Below are positions 8,734 to 16,583 of a stretch of 17,500 bases of DNA, in pieces. A program made the position numbers and the translations under genes. Location: NCBI GenBank assembly GCA_030674155.1, contig CM060342.1, positions 6,284,660 to 6,302,159 of the forward strand, read 5' to 3'. Below the pieces are notes generated by a model, which saw nothing but the letters and a program-made list of their open reading frames with translations, ran no database searches and was not told the DNA's origin. Position 1 is the first letter of the stretch. Every line of letters begins with the position of its first letter. The stretch comes from Stramonita haemastoma. Its lineage: Eukaryota; Mollusca; Gastropoda; Neogastropoda; Muricidae.

Positions 8734-8775
8734 GGAAGTGACGTCAATAGGGGGGCCTGACACCTGATGACGTAT
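8734..8775. promoter_or_regulatory. ETS/CRE-like composite site and nearby CRE half site
   Basis: GGAAGTGACGTCA at 8734-8746 combines an ETS core (GGAAGT) with a full palindromic cAMP-response element (TGACGTCA, 8739-8746). A CRE-like TGACGTAT follows at 8768-8775. This arrangement is a well-known composite in animal promoters. No gene start is evident on either side, so activity is unproven; the (TG)n tract begins right after it. Confidence 0.35.
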
Positions 8776-8876
8776 GTGTGTGATTCTGTGTGTGTGTGTG
8801 TGTGTGTGTGCGTGGTGTGTGTGGTGCGTGCGGCGTGCGTGCGTGCGTGTGTGTGTGTGTGTGTGTGGTGTGTGTG
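8776..8876. repeat. (TG)n/(GTGC)n microsatellite
   Basis: TG repeats with GTGCG and GGTGTG interruptions. Alternating purine/pyrimidine sequence. Confidence 0.95.
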
Positions 8877-8997
8877 CCCACTGCAGGATAGGTGTGGCTT
8901 TGGTCTCCCTGCTCGCTGCGGTATCCTGTTGATCTGCCACAAAGACAGGACCAGAAAAAATATCAGAAATGAAGTGGAGGCTTAGTTGCTTCTGCCA

Positions 8998-9080
8998 ATA
9001 ATGATGATGATGATGATAATAATAATAAATGAGTATAGTATATTCATCATCATCATTTATTATCATTATTATAATAATTT
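8998..9080. repeat. Inverted (ATG)n/(CAT)n trinucleotide repeat
   Basis: ATG/ATA units at 8998-9029 are mirrored by CATCATCATCATTTATTATCATTAT at the other side of a short AT spacer (about 9030-9043). The two arms can pair as a long hairpin. AT-rich single-copy DNA continues to about 9600 with nothing recognisable. Confidence 0.8.
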
Positions 9081-9610
9081 ATTTTAAATTATAATTATAT
9101 GCATGATTAAGGATTAATCATGCTAGTCATGTCTCGATCTTCTACAGTATCTTCTATCCATGTCAGTTAAGAAAAGTTGTTTCCATAGAATTTGATGAAT
9201 TTGTACAATAACTTTCCCTAACAGCATTTGATGAAAGCTATTGCACAAGAACGTTCGGGGAATGGATGCCCAAATTTACAAAACTGCATACACTGGGGAT
9301 GGATGTTAAAAAACACAACAAGTACTATCCATATCACACATATCACAAGACACAGACAAAAACATAACAACTAGCCCAGTAGTCCATCCTGAAACAGTGT
9401 TTCTCATCACACCCAAAAATAGTGGGATGTAAGTTTACTTTCAGAGCTTTGTGGACATGGCAATTTTTTAATTCCTCGCAACAGGTGCCATAACCCATAT
9501 TTTAAGAGGGTATCTTTTTCTCCTTTAATTGGGAATTAAGGTAGATTGCTAGGAGCGTGTTATAGGTAGAAACAATCTGAATATTTCAAAGCTTGAACCG
9601 CTTTAATGCA
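9075..9610. other. Intergenic DNA with no recognised feature
   Basis: AT-rich sequence without a credible open frame, tRNA or repeat. I see nothing supportable here. Confidence 0.5.
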
Positions 9611-9618
9611 GGCCTTAG

Positions 9619-9692
9619 CATTTTTTTTATTTATTTTTGTTTTGGTTTTTTTGTTGTTTTTTTTCGGTTTTTTTGTTTTTTTTGCTTTACAC
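9619..9692. repeat. T-rich tract
   Basis: Runs of T broken by single G and C residues (TTTGTTTTGG, TTTTTTTGTTG). Low-complexity, and it precedes the CA tract. Confidence 0.85.
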
Positions 9693-9741
9693 ACCACTGG
9701 TTACTTGGTGGAAGTGAACAAGTACAGACACACTCTACACG

Positions 9742-9742
<1 letters not shown>

Positions 9743-9784
<42 letters not shown>

Positions 9785-9916
9785 ACACCACACACACACA
9801 CACACACACACCACACGCACACACACACACACACACAACGCACACACACACACACACACACATCACACCCCACACACACACACACACACACCCCACCACA
9901 CACACACACACACACA

Positions 9917-9947
<31 letters not shown>

Positions 9948-9948
9948 C
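9743..9948. repeat. Long interrupted (CA)n microsatellite
   Basis: About 200 bp of CA repeats broken by CACCACA, CGCA, ATCA and CCCC variants. Apparent His/Thr-rich or Cys/Val-rich peptides over it are repeat artefacts. Confidence 0.97.
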
Positions 9949-10221
9949 GTCATCTTCATTTCATTTGTTACGCTTTTGCAAGAAGGTAATAACAGTATTT
10001 GCAATATTCCTTGCAGGCTACATGCAAGTTTTCAGAAATTCTTTATCCAGATTCTAGAGAATTAGTTCGGGGGGGCAGGGGGGGGGGGTTCTTTTTACAC
10101 TTTTTTTTAACCTCAAGGAACTTTCAAGCAGTATCAAGCCTGGACCCACCTGCATAGCTTTTTAAAAAAAAATTCTTTATTATCGGGGATAATAGAATAT
10201 AGCACTTATATGCTTTTTACA

Positions 10222-10503
10222 TGCCAGTCCCCGAGCGTTGCAGGTTTTGTAATTCTTTTGTCAGTCTTCACCGGCACACAATGGCCTACTCTTCCAAAAA
10301 GCGGAACGGGTTTTAACGTGTGAGCAAGATGTTCTGCATGCGTTCGCACAAGAGACTTTGGTTTATAGTCTCATCGAAGGAACTTTTGGGGGGGAGAGTG
10401 GGAGTCGCACTGATGTTAAGTCAGAGCAAAAATCCTCTTAACGAGATTCGAACCCGGGTCAGCAGATCACGAGGCATCACTCTGACCACCAGACTATCCC
10501 ATC
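10222..10503 (-). mobile_element. tRNA-derived SINE, second copy of the 4779-5033 family
   Basis: On the minus strand the head starts near 10503 with GGGATAGTCTGGTGGTCAGA (A-box region) and has a B box GGGTTCGAATC at 10455-10445. The body follows as CCTTCGATGAGACTATAAAC, GTGCGAACGCATGCAGAACA, TCTTGCTCACACGTTAAA and AGAGTAGGCCATTGTGTGCC. Every block matches the plus-strand element at 4779-5033, so the pair defines a family of about 250-280 bp. G-runs have been inserted near 10388. Confidence 0.87.
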
Positions 10504-10504
10504 A

Positions 10505-10562
10505 CCATCAGTCAGTCAGTCAGCCGGCCCAAACCAACCAACCAACCAACACCAAAACCAAC
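10505..10562. repeat. (CAGT)n and (CCAA)n tetranucleotide tracts
   Basis: Four CAGT units (10509-10524) and then CCAA/ACCAAA units abut the head of the preceding minus-strand SINE. No gene is seen from here to the next SINE at about 10728. Confidence 0.88.
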
Positions 10563-10727
10563 CATAACCTAAATCTGTCTTATTCTTGCTTACTGTCCAA
10601 CCTACAAGTTTAGAGTCCAATGAAGGAAAGAAAAAGAAACATGCACAAAAGAAGAAAGATACTATTGTGTTTGAACCTGTAAATCAAATTTTTTTTTTAC
10701 ATTTTTTATACCACTTTAAGCCACGGC

Positions 10728-10932
10728 AAATTTTTCTGCGTGAAATTTGGGCTGCTCTATACGAGAGAGCGCGTCGCCACAAGAGCGGTCGCCATCCTTT
10801 TTTTTTTTCTTTTCCTGCCTGCATCTTTATTTCTTGCCCTATCAGAGTGGCTTTTTTCTACAAAATTTTGCCAGGGATGACTTGTTGCCGTGGGTTCTTT
10901 TACGTGCACTAAGTAATTTTTTGCAACACACG

Positions 10933-10963
<31 letters not shown>

Positions 10964-11103
10964 TAGCACCCAGACCACCACTCATGGTTAAGTGGAGGGA
11001 AAAAAGTTGGGGGCCCAACAGGATTCGAACCATCGCACACTTCCGACCCGGACTTTTCGCTTTCTAGGCAGGAGCGTTGCGTTACCTCTAGGCTATTGAT
11101 CCA
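10728..11103 (-). mobile_element. tRNA-derived SINE, well-preserved copy
   Basis: Minus-strand head: A-box-like ATAGCCTAGAGGTAACGC (about 11099-11082) and canonical B box GGTTCGAATCC (11031-11021), with spacing typical of tRNA-derived SINEs. Body: CTTTTGGATGAGACAATAAA, CCGAGGTCCCGTGTG, GTGCACGTAAAAGAACCCAC, GGCAACAAGTCATCCCTGG, CAAAATTTTGTAGAAAAAAG, ATGGCGACCGCTCTTGTGGC and GAGCAGCCCAAATTTCACGC. The same body occurs diverged at 1440-1915. I recognise it as a repeat type abundant in marine molluscs, from memory. An internal poly-A of about 11 (10798-10808) is present. Confidence 0.9.
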
Positions 11104-11217
11104 CACTTCAATGATGTGGCCATAAGAGAAGGTACATTACCATTTTACCATTTGTGTGTTACCTGCTGTGGAGATACAAAAAAAAAAATTAAATAAAGCG
11201 TCTTGACAGAAATGATT

Positions 11218-11460
11218 CAAATGAGAGAGAGAGACAAAGAGAGAGAGAGACAGAGGGAGGGAGAGAGAGAGACAGAGAGAGGGAGGGGGAGAGGGAGGGA
11301 GGGTGAGAGAGAGGGAGGGAGGGAGAGAGAGGGAGGGGAGAGGAGAGGGAGGGAGAAAGGAGAGGAGAGGGAGGGAGAAAGAGAGGGGGAGAGGGAGGTG
11401 AGAGAGACAGGAGGAGGGGAGAGAGAGACAGACAACAGACAAGACAAAACAAGACAAGTC
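11218..11460. repeat. (GA)n/(GGGA)n/(GGAGA)n purine tract
   Basis: About 210 bp of purine-only sequence on the plus strand with GAGAGACA, GGGAGGGA and GGAGAGGAG units, ending in ACAAGACA-type units. Arg/Glu/Gly or Ser/Pro/Leu frames here are repeat artefacts. Confidence 0.95.
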
Positions 11461-11524
11461 ACAGGCACACAGTCACAGACAGACAAACATACACACAGAC
11501 AAAACCAAAGCGATAAAAACTTAC

Positions 11525-11770
11525 CTCCCTATCGTCACTTCACCACAGTCTGTCTCCTATGGCAGCTGGTACGTGTCCTCCCTCATCCTCTCTCCGTCCA
11601 CCCCACCCCCCCTCCCTCCTCTCCCTGTTCTGCAACCACAACCAGAGTCCTGTCCCTGGGGTGACACTTCTGATTCCTCTCCCTCTGGCATCCCTTCCTG
11701 CTGGGAGGCATGCAGCATCCTGATCCTGGTCTGCTGCCAGACTTTCATTTCTGGGGGCTCTGGGGGAGTA
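11525..11770 (-). CDS. Candidate last visible exon of the minus-strand repetitive gene (hypothetical)
   Basis: On the minus strand a segment of about 245 bp runs from a possible acceptor (TACTCCCCCAG, near 11770) to a near-consensus donor GGGAG/GTAAGT at 11525/11524. It contains an open stretch giving a hydrophilic Gln/Glu/Gly/Arg-rich peptide of about 63 residues (start Met-Lys-Val-Trp-Gln-Gln, end Thr-Tyr-Gln-Leu-Pro). In that frame a stop (TAG) comes about 35 bp before the donor, so either the exon includes a stop and 3' UTR, the frame is shifted by an indel, or the donor is a chance match. The plus-strand alternative reads Pro/Ser/Cys-rich and looks like the antisense. No homologue recognised. 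Membership of the larger locus is inferred from strand and position only. Confidence 0.25.
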
Positions 11771-11994
11771 GTAACACGTGCGTCTGTTCTTGAAGCCGAG
11801 ATTTCTCGGTTACTTCTTTAGAGAAAATGTATGGTCTTTTGCGAGTTGGTTTCGTACCGTGAGTCAACTTTTTCCTCTCTAGTTTTTGCCCGGATCTGGT
11901 TTATTTCTGATACTGGTTTTTGGGGGGGTTGGGTTTTTATTTTTCTTATTTTTGGGGGGGGGGGGGGGGGGGTTGGCAATTCTAGTCTAAGTGC
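11771..11994. other. Spacer with G-rich homopolymers
   Basis: Low-complexity sequence between the candidate exon and the 33-bp array, including G-runs near 11926 and a run of about 21 G at 11953-11973. No gene is supported here. Confidence 0.5.
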
Positions 11995-12900
11995 AACATT
12001 TGGTTGGTGGTACTTCTGGACCCCAAAGGTTGCTGATGTTGGTTACTTCTTTGACACACACACGTTGCTGATTTTGGTTACTTCCAGACCCCAAGATTGT
12101 GAGTTGGTTACTTCTTGACACAATACGTTGCTGATTGGTTATTCTAGACCCCAAGGATTGTTGATGTAGTTACTTCTAGACACAATAGTTTGTTGACGTT
12201 GGTTACTTCTCAGACCACATAGATTGTTGACGTTTGTTACTTATTTTTTATATACCACTAGATTGTTGACGCGTTACTTCTCGACCACACAGATTGTTGA
12301 CGCTGGTTACTTCTAGACGCAATAGTTTGTTGACGTGTTATTCTCGACCACACAGATTATTGACGCAAGTTACTACTAAGCGGAACAGTTTGTTGACGTA
12401 GTTCTAGACCCAAGTTTGTTGACGTTGGTTACTTCTTAGACACACAGGTTGCTGACGTTGGTTACTTCAGACCACGCAGATTTTGACGTCAGTTACTTCT
12501 AGACTCAATAGATTGTTGACGTTAAGTTCTAGACCACTAGATTGTTGACGTAGTTACTTCTAGACACAATAGTTTGTTGACGGTTCAGACCACGCAGGAT
12601 TGTTGATCAAGTTACTTCTAGACACAATAGATTGTTGACGTTAGTTCTAGACCACACAGATTGTTGACGCCGGTTAACTTCTAGACACAATAGATTGTTG
12701 ACGTAGTTCTAGACCACACAAAATTGTTGACGCCAGTTAATTCTAGACACAATAGATTGTTGACGTTATTCTAGACCACACAGATTGTTGACGCCGGTTA
12801 CTTCTAGACACAATAGATTGTTGACGTTAGTTCTAGACCACACAGGTTGTTGACGCCGGTTACTTCTAGACCCCAAAGGTCGTTGATGTTGATCGTTTCT
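11995..12900 (-). repeat. Tandem array 4: 33-bp unit (11 codons), about 28 copies
   Basis: The plus-strand unit is approximately GGTTACTTCTAGACC plus CCAAAGGTTGTTGACGTT, 33 bp in the best copies (12868-12900). Two unit types alternate, one with ACACAATAGATT and one with CCACACAGATT, giving a dimer of about 62-66 bp in 12600-12870. Most copies are one to four bases short of 33. On the minus strand the full-length unit reads Thr-Asn-Val-Asn-Asn-Leu-Trp-Gly-Leu-Glu-Val in one frame and Arg-Gln-Gln-Pro-Leu-Gly-Ser-Arg-Ser-Asn-Gln in another. Two minus frames and one plus frame are free of stops, so openness alone does not prove coding. Confidence 0.92.
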
Positions 12901-13056
12901 GAATCCAGATATTTGTGGTGGCTTAAACCACTCTTCCCAACTTTGACGTGAATTAAAACTTTCGGCCACTTTGGCCACTTGGCCACCCTGGCATTTGTGA
13001 TGAATTACGTTGGCCATTTGTAAACCCGGGTACTTGTGATGAATTACGTTGGCCAT
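12766..13056 (-). CDS. Open segment bridging arrays 3 and 4 (hypothetical, partial)
   Basis: A stop-free minus-strand stretch of 97 codons starts in the end of the 39-bp array (Ala-Asn-Val-Ile-His-His-Lys units) and crosses a non-repeated linker of about 30 residues with Ser-Phe-Asn-Ser-Arg-Gln-Ser-Trp-Glu-Glu-Trp-Phe-Lys-Pro-Pro. It continues into the 33-bp array in the Arg-Gln-Gln-Pro frame. The linker is unique sequence, yet open and of ordinary composition, which supports a coding reading through both arrays. No start codon belongs here; it is an interior piece of a longer frame. No domain recognised. Chance openness over 97 codons in mostly 3n repeats cannot be ruled out. Confidence 0.35.
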   Translation of the reverse strand: MANVIHHKYPGLQMANVIHHKCQGGQVAKVAESFNSRQSWEEWFKPPQISGFRNDQHQRPLGSRSNRRQQPVWSRTNVNNLLCLEVTGVNNLCGLE

Positions 13057-14425
13057 TTGAACCAGGTAGTTGTGAGACCATGTTCTTTGTAAACCAGGTA
13101 CTTGTGATGAATTATGTTGGCCATTTGTAAACCCAGGTACTTGTGATGAATTATGTTGGCCACTTGTAAACCCAGGTATTGTGATGAATCACTGTTGGCC
13201 ATTTGTAAATCCAGGTACTTGTGATGAATTATGTTGGCCATTTGTAAACCCAGGTATTGTGATGAATTTGTTGGCCACTTGTAATCCCAGGTACTTGTGA
13301 TGAATCAATCTGTTGGCCACTTGTAAACCCAGGTATTGTGATGAATTATGTTGGCCATTGTAAACCCAGGTATTTGTGATGAATTATGTTGCCACTTGTA
13401 AATCCAGGTATTTGTGATGAACTATTGTTGGCCATTTGTAAACCCAGGTATTGTGATGACTGTGGCATTGTAAACCCGGTAGTTGGTGATCACTGTGACT
13501 TTGTAAACCCAGGTAGTGTGATGAATCACACTTGGCCACATGTAAACCGAGGTATTGTGATGAATCATTGTGGCCATTTGTAAACCCAGGTAGTTGTGAT
13601 GAATTAACTTGGCCACTTGTAAACTGAGGTATTTGTGATGAATCACATTGGCCACATGTAAATCGAGGTAGTTGTATGAACCATGTTGGCCACTTGTAAA
13701 CCCAGGTTGTGATATCATGTTGGCCTTGTAACTAGTATTGTGATGAATTATAATGGCCACTTGTGAACCCAGGCAGTCGTGATGAATCACATGGCCACAT
13801 GTAAACAGAGGTATTTGTGATGAATCATGGTGGCCACTTGTAAACCCAGGTACTTGTGATGAATTATAATGGCCACTTGTAAACAGAGGTATTTGTGATG
13901 AATCATGTGGCCACTTGTAAACCCAGGTACTTGTGATGAATTATAATGGCCATTTGTAAATCCATGTATTGTGATGAATCATTGGCCACTTGTAAACCAG
14001 GACGTTGAATTGAATACTTTGGCCACTTGTAAACCAGGTATTGTGATGAACATTATAAACCCAGCAGTCGTGATGAATCACATTGGTCACATGTAAACAG
14101 AGGTATTTGTGATGAATTATGAATGGCCACTTGTAAACCCAGGTACTTGTGATGAATTATAATGGCCACTTGTAAACAGGTATTTGTGATGAATCATGGT
14201 GCCTTGTAAACCCAGGTACTTGTGACGAATTATAATGGCCATTGTAAACCCAGGTACTTGTGATGAATTATAATGGCCACTTGTAAACCCAGGTACTTGT
14301 GATGAATTATATGGCCACTTGTAAATCCAGGCATTTGTGACGAACCATGCTGGCCACTCATAAACCCAGGTTGTTGTGGGGATTCAAACTGTTCGGTCAC
14401 TTGTAAACCCGGACGCCTGCAGGGA
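12975..14425 (-). repeat. Tandem array 3: 39-bp unit (13 codons), about 37 copies
   Basis: The plus-strand consensus is GTAAACCCAGGTACTTGTGA followed by TGAATTATGTTGGCCACTT, exactly 39 bp in intact copies. Many copies are 35-38 bp through small losses. Between about 13790 and 14200 two unit types alternate (GTAAACAGAGGTATTT.. and GTAAACCCAGGTACTT..), a 78-bp higher-order dimer. On the minus strand the unit reads Tyr-Leu-Gly-Leu-Gln-Val-Ala-Asn-Val-Ile-His-His-Lys, or in a second open frame Gln-Val-Pro-Gly-Phe-Thr-Ser-Gly-Gln-His-Asn-Ser-Ser. Both appear at array edges, so the true frame is undecided. One plus frame is open as well. Confidence 0.93.
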
Positions 14426-14552
14426 ATCAAAACATTTTACCTCTTCTGGACTCAAACATTTGTGGAGCTGTGTCCATGGTTTCCTGAGGTTTGGGGAGTG
14501 GTTCATCATCTAGAAGCACAGAGTGCAGAAAGGATGCAAGGCCTGTGCTACT
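14426..14552. other. Unique spacer between array 3 and the charged linker
   Basis: Each minus-strand frame has at least one stop here, so an intron, an indel or a real break lies between the 39-bp array and the open segment upstream of it. No clear splice pair is visible. Confidence 0.4.
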
Positions 14553-15005
14553 TCAGTCGGTGTGTCTTGTCTCGGAGGTGACCACTTTGGGACTTTTTTG
14601 TGCTGTCCCGGTCACACCTCGATCTTTTCCGGAACCAGATTTTCCTCCGGCCTGGCACTCCTTCTGGTCTGTTCCGGAACCCTTACGCTGCTCTGGTGCA
14701 ATGCGTTGGTTTGTTTTAGATCCAGTCCCTTGTGCTGTGACATCTCTCAGGTCCTCTTTTCTGGATGATGATGTTTTCTGTTCTGATAAAGTGCGCTGGT
14801 CGTCTTGGGTTGGCTTCATGTTCTGCGGTAGAACATGGTGGTGTACTGCAATCGATATCTTGTCCTGGGTAGTCTGGTGTGGTAGATTCTTGGTGTGCAG
14901 TAGATCTTGGTGGTGTTTGTGGTAGATACTTTGTGGTGTACTGCAATGATATTTGGTGATGTGGTGCAGTAGATCCTTGTTGTGCAGTAGATCCTTGGTA
15001 TGCAA
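14553..15005 (-). CDS. Charged linker downstream of the six-residue repeat array (hypothetical, partial)
   Basis: A minus-strand frame of 150 codons begins inside the 18-bp array (Lys-Asp-Leu-Leu-His-Asn units) and continues without a stop into about 90 residues of unique sequence rich in Lys, Glu, Gln, Ser, Thr and Gly, with Asp-Asp-Gln-Arg-Thr-Leu-Ser-Glu-Gln-Lys and Lys-Glu-Asp-Leu-Arg-Asp-Val. The composition is that of a disordered charged linker. The antisense reading is Cys/Trp/Phe-rich, as expected for a shadow. The continuity selects Asp-Leu-Leu-His-Asn/Thr-Lys as the likely frame of the array. The stop at 14553 may be the real end, or a frameshift before array 3. No homologue recognised. 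Confidence 0.42.
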   Translation of the reverse strand: MHTKDLLHNKDLLHHITKYHCSTPQSIYHKHHQDLLHTKNLPHQTTQDKISIAVHHHVLPQNMKPTQDDQRTLSEQKTSSSRKEDLRDVTAQGTGSKTNQRIAPEQRKGSGTDQKECQAGGKSGSGKDRGVTGTAQKSPKVVTSETRHTD

Positions 15006-15780
15006 TAGATCCTTGGGTGTTGCAGAAATCTTGTGTGCAGTAGATTCCTTGTGTGCAGTAGATCTTGGTGTGCACTAGATCCTTGGGTTGTGCGGTAGTA
15101 TCTTGGTGTTGCAATAGATTTTGTGTGTGCAGTAGATTCTTGGTTGTGCAGTAGATCCTTGGTGTGAGTAGCTGGTGTGCAGTAGATACTTGTTGTGCAG
15201 TAGTCCTGTTGCAATAGATCCTTGTGCTGTGTGAGTAGTCTTGGTGTGCAATAGATTCTTGTTGTGCAGTAGATCCTTGGTGGTTCGTGCAGTAGATACT
15301 TGTGGTGTTGCAATAGATTCCTTGGTGTGTGCAGTAGATTTCCCTGGTGTGCTAGTAGATTCCTTGTATGCTAGTAGATCTTGGTGTGCAGTAGATCCTG
15401 GTGTGCATAGATCTGTGTGAAGATCTTGTGTGTTGTGCAGTAGATCCTTGTTGTGCAGTAGATCCTTGGTGTGCAGTAGATCTGTGTGCAGTAGATCCTG
15501 TGTGCGTAGTCTGGGATGCAATAGATTCTTGTTGTGCAGTAATCCTTGGGTGCAGAGTCTGTTGTGCAGTAGATCCTTGGTGTGCAATAGATTCTTGTTG
15601 TGCAGTAGATCCTTGGTGGCGTAGATTCTTGCTGTGCGTAGATCTTGTTGTGCAGTAGATACCTGGTGCAATAGATTTTGGAGTAGTTGTGTGCAGTAGA
15701 TCCTTGTTGTGCAGTAGATCCTTGGTGTGTGATAGATTCTTGTTGTGCAGTAGATCCTTGTTGTGAAGTAGTTCCTTGGT
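14855..15780 (-). repeat. Tandem array 2: 18-bp unit (6 codons), about 50 copies
   Basis: The plus-strand unit is GTAGATCCTTG(T/G)TGTGCA, 18 bp in intact copies, with T/G at one position often alternating. Many copies are 15-19 bp, and units near 14860-14980 are irregular. Minus-strand reading: Asp-Leu-Leu-His-(Asn/Thr)-Lys; the other two minus frames (Gly-Ser-Thr-Ala-Gln/His-Gln and Ile-Tyr-Cys-Thr-Thr/Pro-Arg) and two plus frames are also free of stops, so the array by itself says little about coding. Flanking unique segments on both sides are open on the minus strand in the Asp-Leu-Leu-His frame. Confidence 0.94.
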
Positions 15781-16074
15781 GGCGCTCTGTGATGCCAATG
15801 CCCTGTTCTGGCTCAACCACAGGTATTTTGCAAAGCCAGTTTCACTTCATGTAGCAGCAGCAGCAGCAGCTAGGTCTGCTTTGGAGCCCTTTCCTGAGTC
15901 AATGCCCCGTCTGGTTTTGTCTGGAGCAGCCTCCAGGTTCGATGTCAGAGCCTCGTTGATGCTGGAGTTGCTTTTGTGAATGTCGGCGTTTTTTCTAGCT
16001 TCCCCCTGCTCTCTGGACAGCGGGGGTTGAGGGGCTGTGGGTCTGGTGGCAGATGTGGCTCTCTGGCGCTGCAC
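15781..16074 (-). CDS. Segment between zinc-finger-like region and array 2 (hypothetical, partial)
   Basis: A minus-strand frame from about 16074 to 15847 gives a hydrophilic peptide (Arg-Glu-Gln-Gly-Glu-Ala-Arg-Lys-Asn-Ala-Asp-Ile-His-Lys, then Asp-Lys-Thr-Arg-Arg-Gly-Ile-Asp-Ser-Gly-Lys) ending in six Ala codons from a (GCT)n run. One TGA at about 15850 interrupts it. Past that stop the same frame continues through Glu-Thr-Gly-Phe-Ala-Lys-Tyr-Leu straight into the Leu-Leu-His-Asn-Lys array. It is shifted by one frame relative to the upstream zinc-finger-like segment, overlapping it at 15945-16074; a single indel near 15960-16070 would join them. Hypothetical. Confidence 0.35.
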
Positions 16075-16583
16075 GTCTGTGTATGTTCTGCTTCAGTCTC
16101 ACTGCTCCATTTACCTGTTGCAAGTTCGCAAACGTCGGCACAGGTACTGCAGTAAAGGTATTTCTTGGCGCCTTTTTGCGACAGAGATGTCCCGTCTGAA
16201 TACCTTTGATAAAATAGAAAGCCAGTTTGATTTGGTTTGGGGATGGATAAGTTTTGTCTGGGTTCAGTGCCTGCACTAGGTTGTGCAGAAGGACTGGGAG
16301 GTGTGGTGGATTCATTTGCTTGTCTTTCTGTGTCGGGTACACTGGAAGATTGGACGTTTTCGTCGCCAGTGTCAGAGAGTCGTTTTGAATGCTTTCTGTC
16401 TGAATCAGTGATGCTGGAAGATTGGACTTTTTGATTGCAGTTGTCAGAGTTGAGTTCGTTTGACAGCGTGTTTTCTGAATCAGATCTGCTGGCAGATTGG
16501 TTTTCGATGAGTTCGTTTTTCACGGTTTTTTTCTGAATCAGATTGCCGGCACACTGATCATTTTCGTTGAGTTCGTTTTGCAC
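15945..16583 (-). CDS. Acidic repeat end plus Cys/His zinc-finger-like segment (hypothetical, partial)
   Basis: This 212-codon minus-strand frame is the longest credible one in the window. Residues 1-90 are diverged copies of the acidic repeat (Ser-Asp-Thr-Gly-Asp-Glu-Asn-Val-Gln-Ser at about 70-79). Residues 91-120 are a Pro/Ser/Thr-rich linker. Residues 121-171 hold an aromatic-rich segment with Phe-Leu-Phe-Tyr and Lys-Tyr-Leu-Tyr-Cys, then Cys145, Cys148, Cys152, His167 and Cys171. The Tyr-x-Cys..Cys..His..Cys layout, preceded by a Phe/Tyr-rich stretch, recalls FLYWCH/WRKY-GCM1-type zinc fingers, but it lacks a clear final His-x-His; the assignment is tentative. No natural start codon fits the 5' end, so this is the continuation of the gene beginning at 17364 with frameshifts between. 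The frame appears to be lost after residue 180. Confidence 0.48.
   Translation of the reverse strand: MQNELNENDQCAGNLIQKKTVKNELIENQSASRSDSENTLSNELNSDNCNQKVQSSSITDSDRKHSKRLSDTGDENVQSSSVPDTERQANESTTPPSPSAQPSAGTEPRQNLSIPKPNQTGFLFYQRYSDGTSLSQKGAKKYLYCSTCADVCELATGKWSSETEAEHTQTCSAREPHLPPDPQPLNPRCPESRGKLEKTPTFTKATPASTRL

Noticed and set aside
9593..10057. A 154-codon His/Thr-rich frame with a hydrophobic N-terminus resembling a signal peptide
   Set aside because: The N-terminal part is a T-rich tract (Phe-rich) and the rest a (CA)n tract. Both are low-complexity DNA in all frames.
10068..10089. G-runs as a regulatory G-quadruplex
   Set aside because: Isolated homopolymer runs with no associated gene; similar runs are scattered over the window.
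14360..14440. A 24-bp mini-intron (GTAAAATG..CTGCAG) next to array 3
   Set aside because: Far below the shortest known animal introns and without a branch point; chance GT..AG.
14491..14925. A 144-codon plus-strand frame rich in Cys, Trp and Phe
   Set aside because: It lies opposite the charged minus-strand linker and has the composition of an antisense shadow, with no domain.
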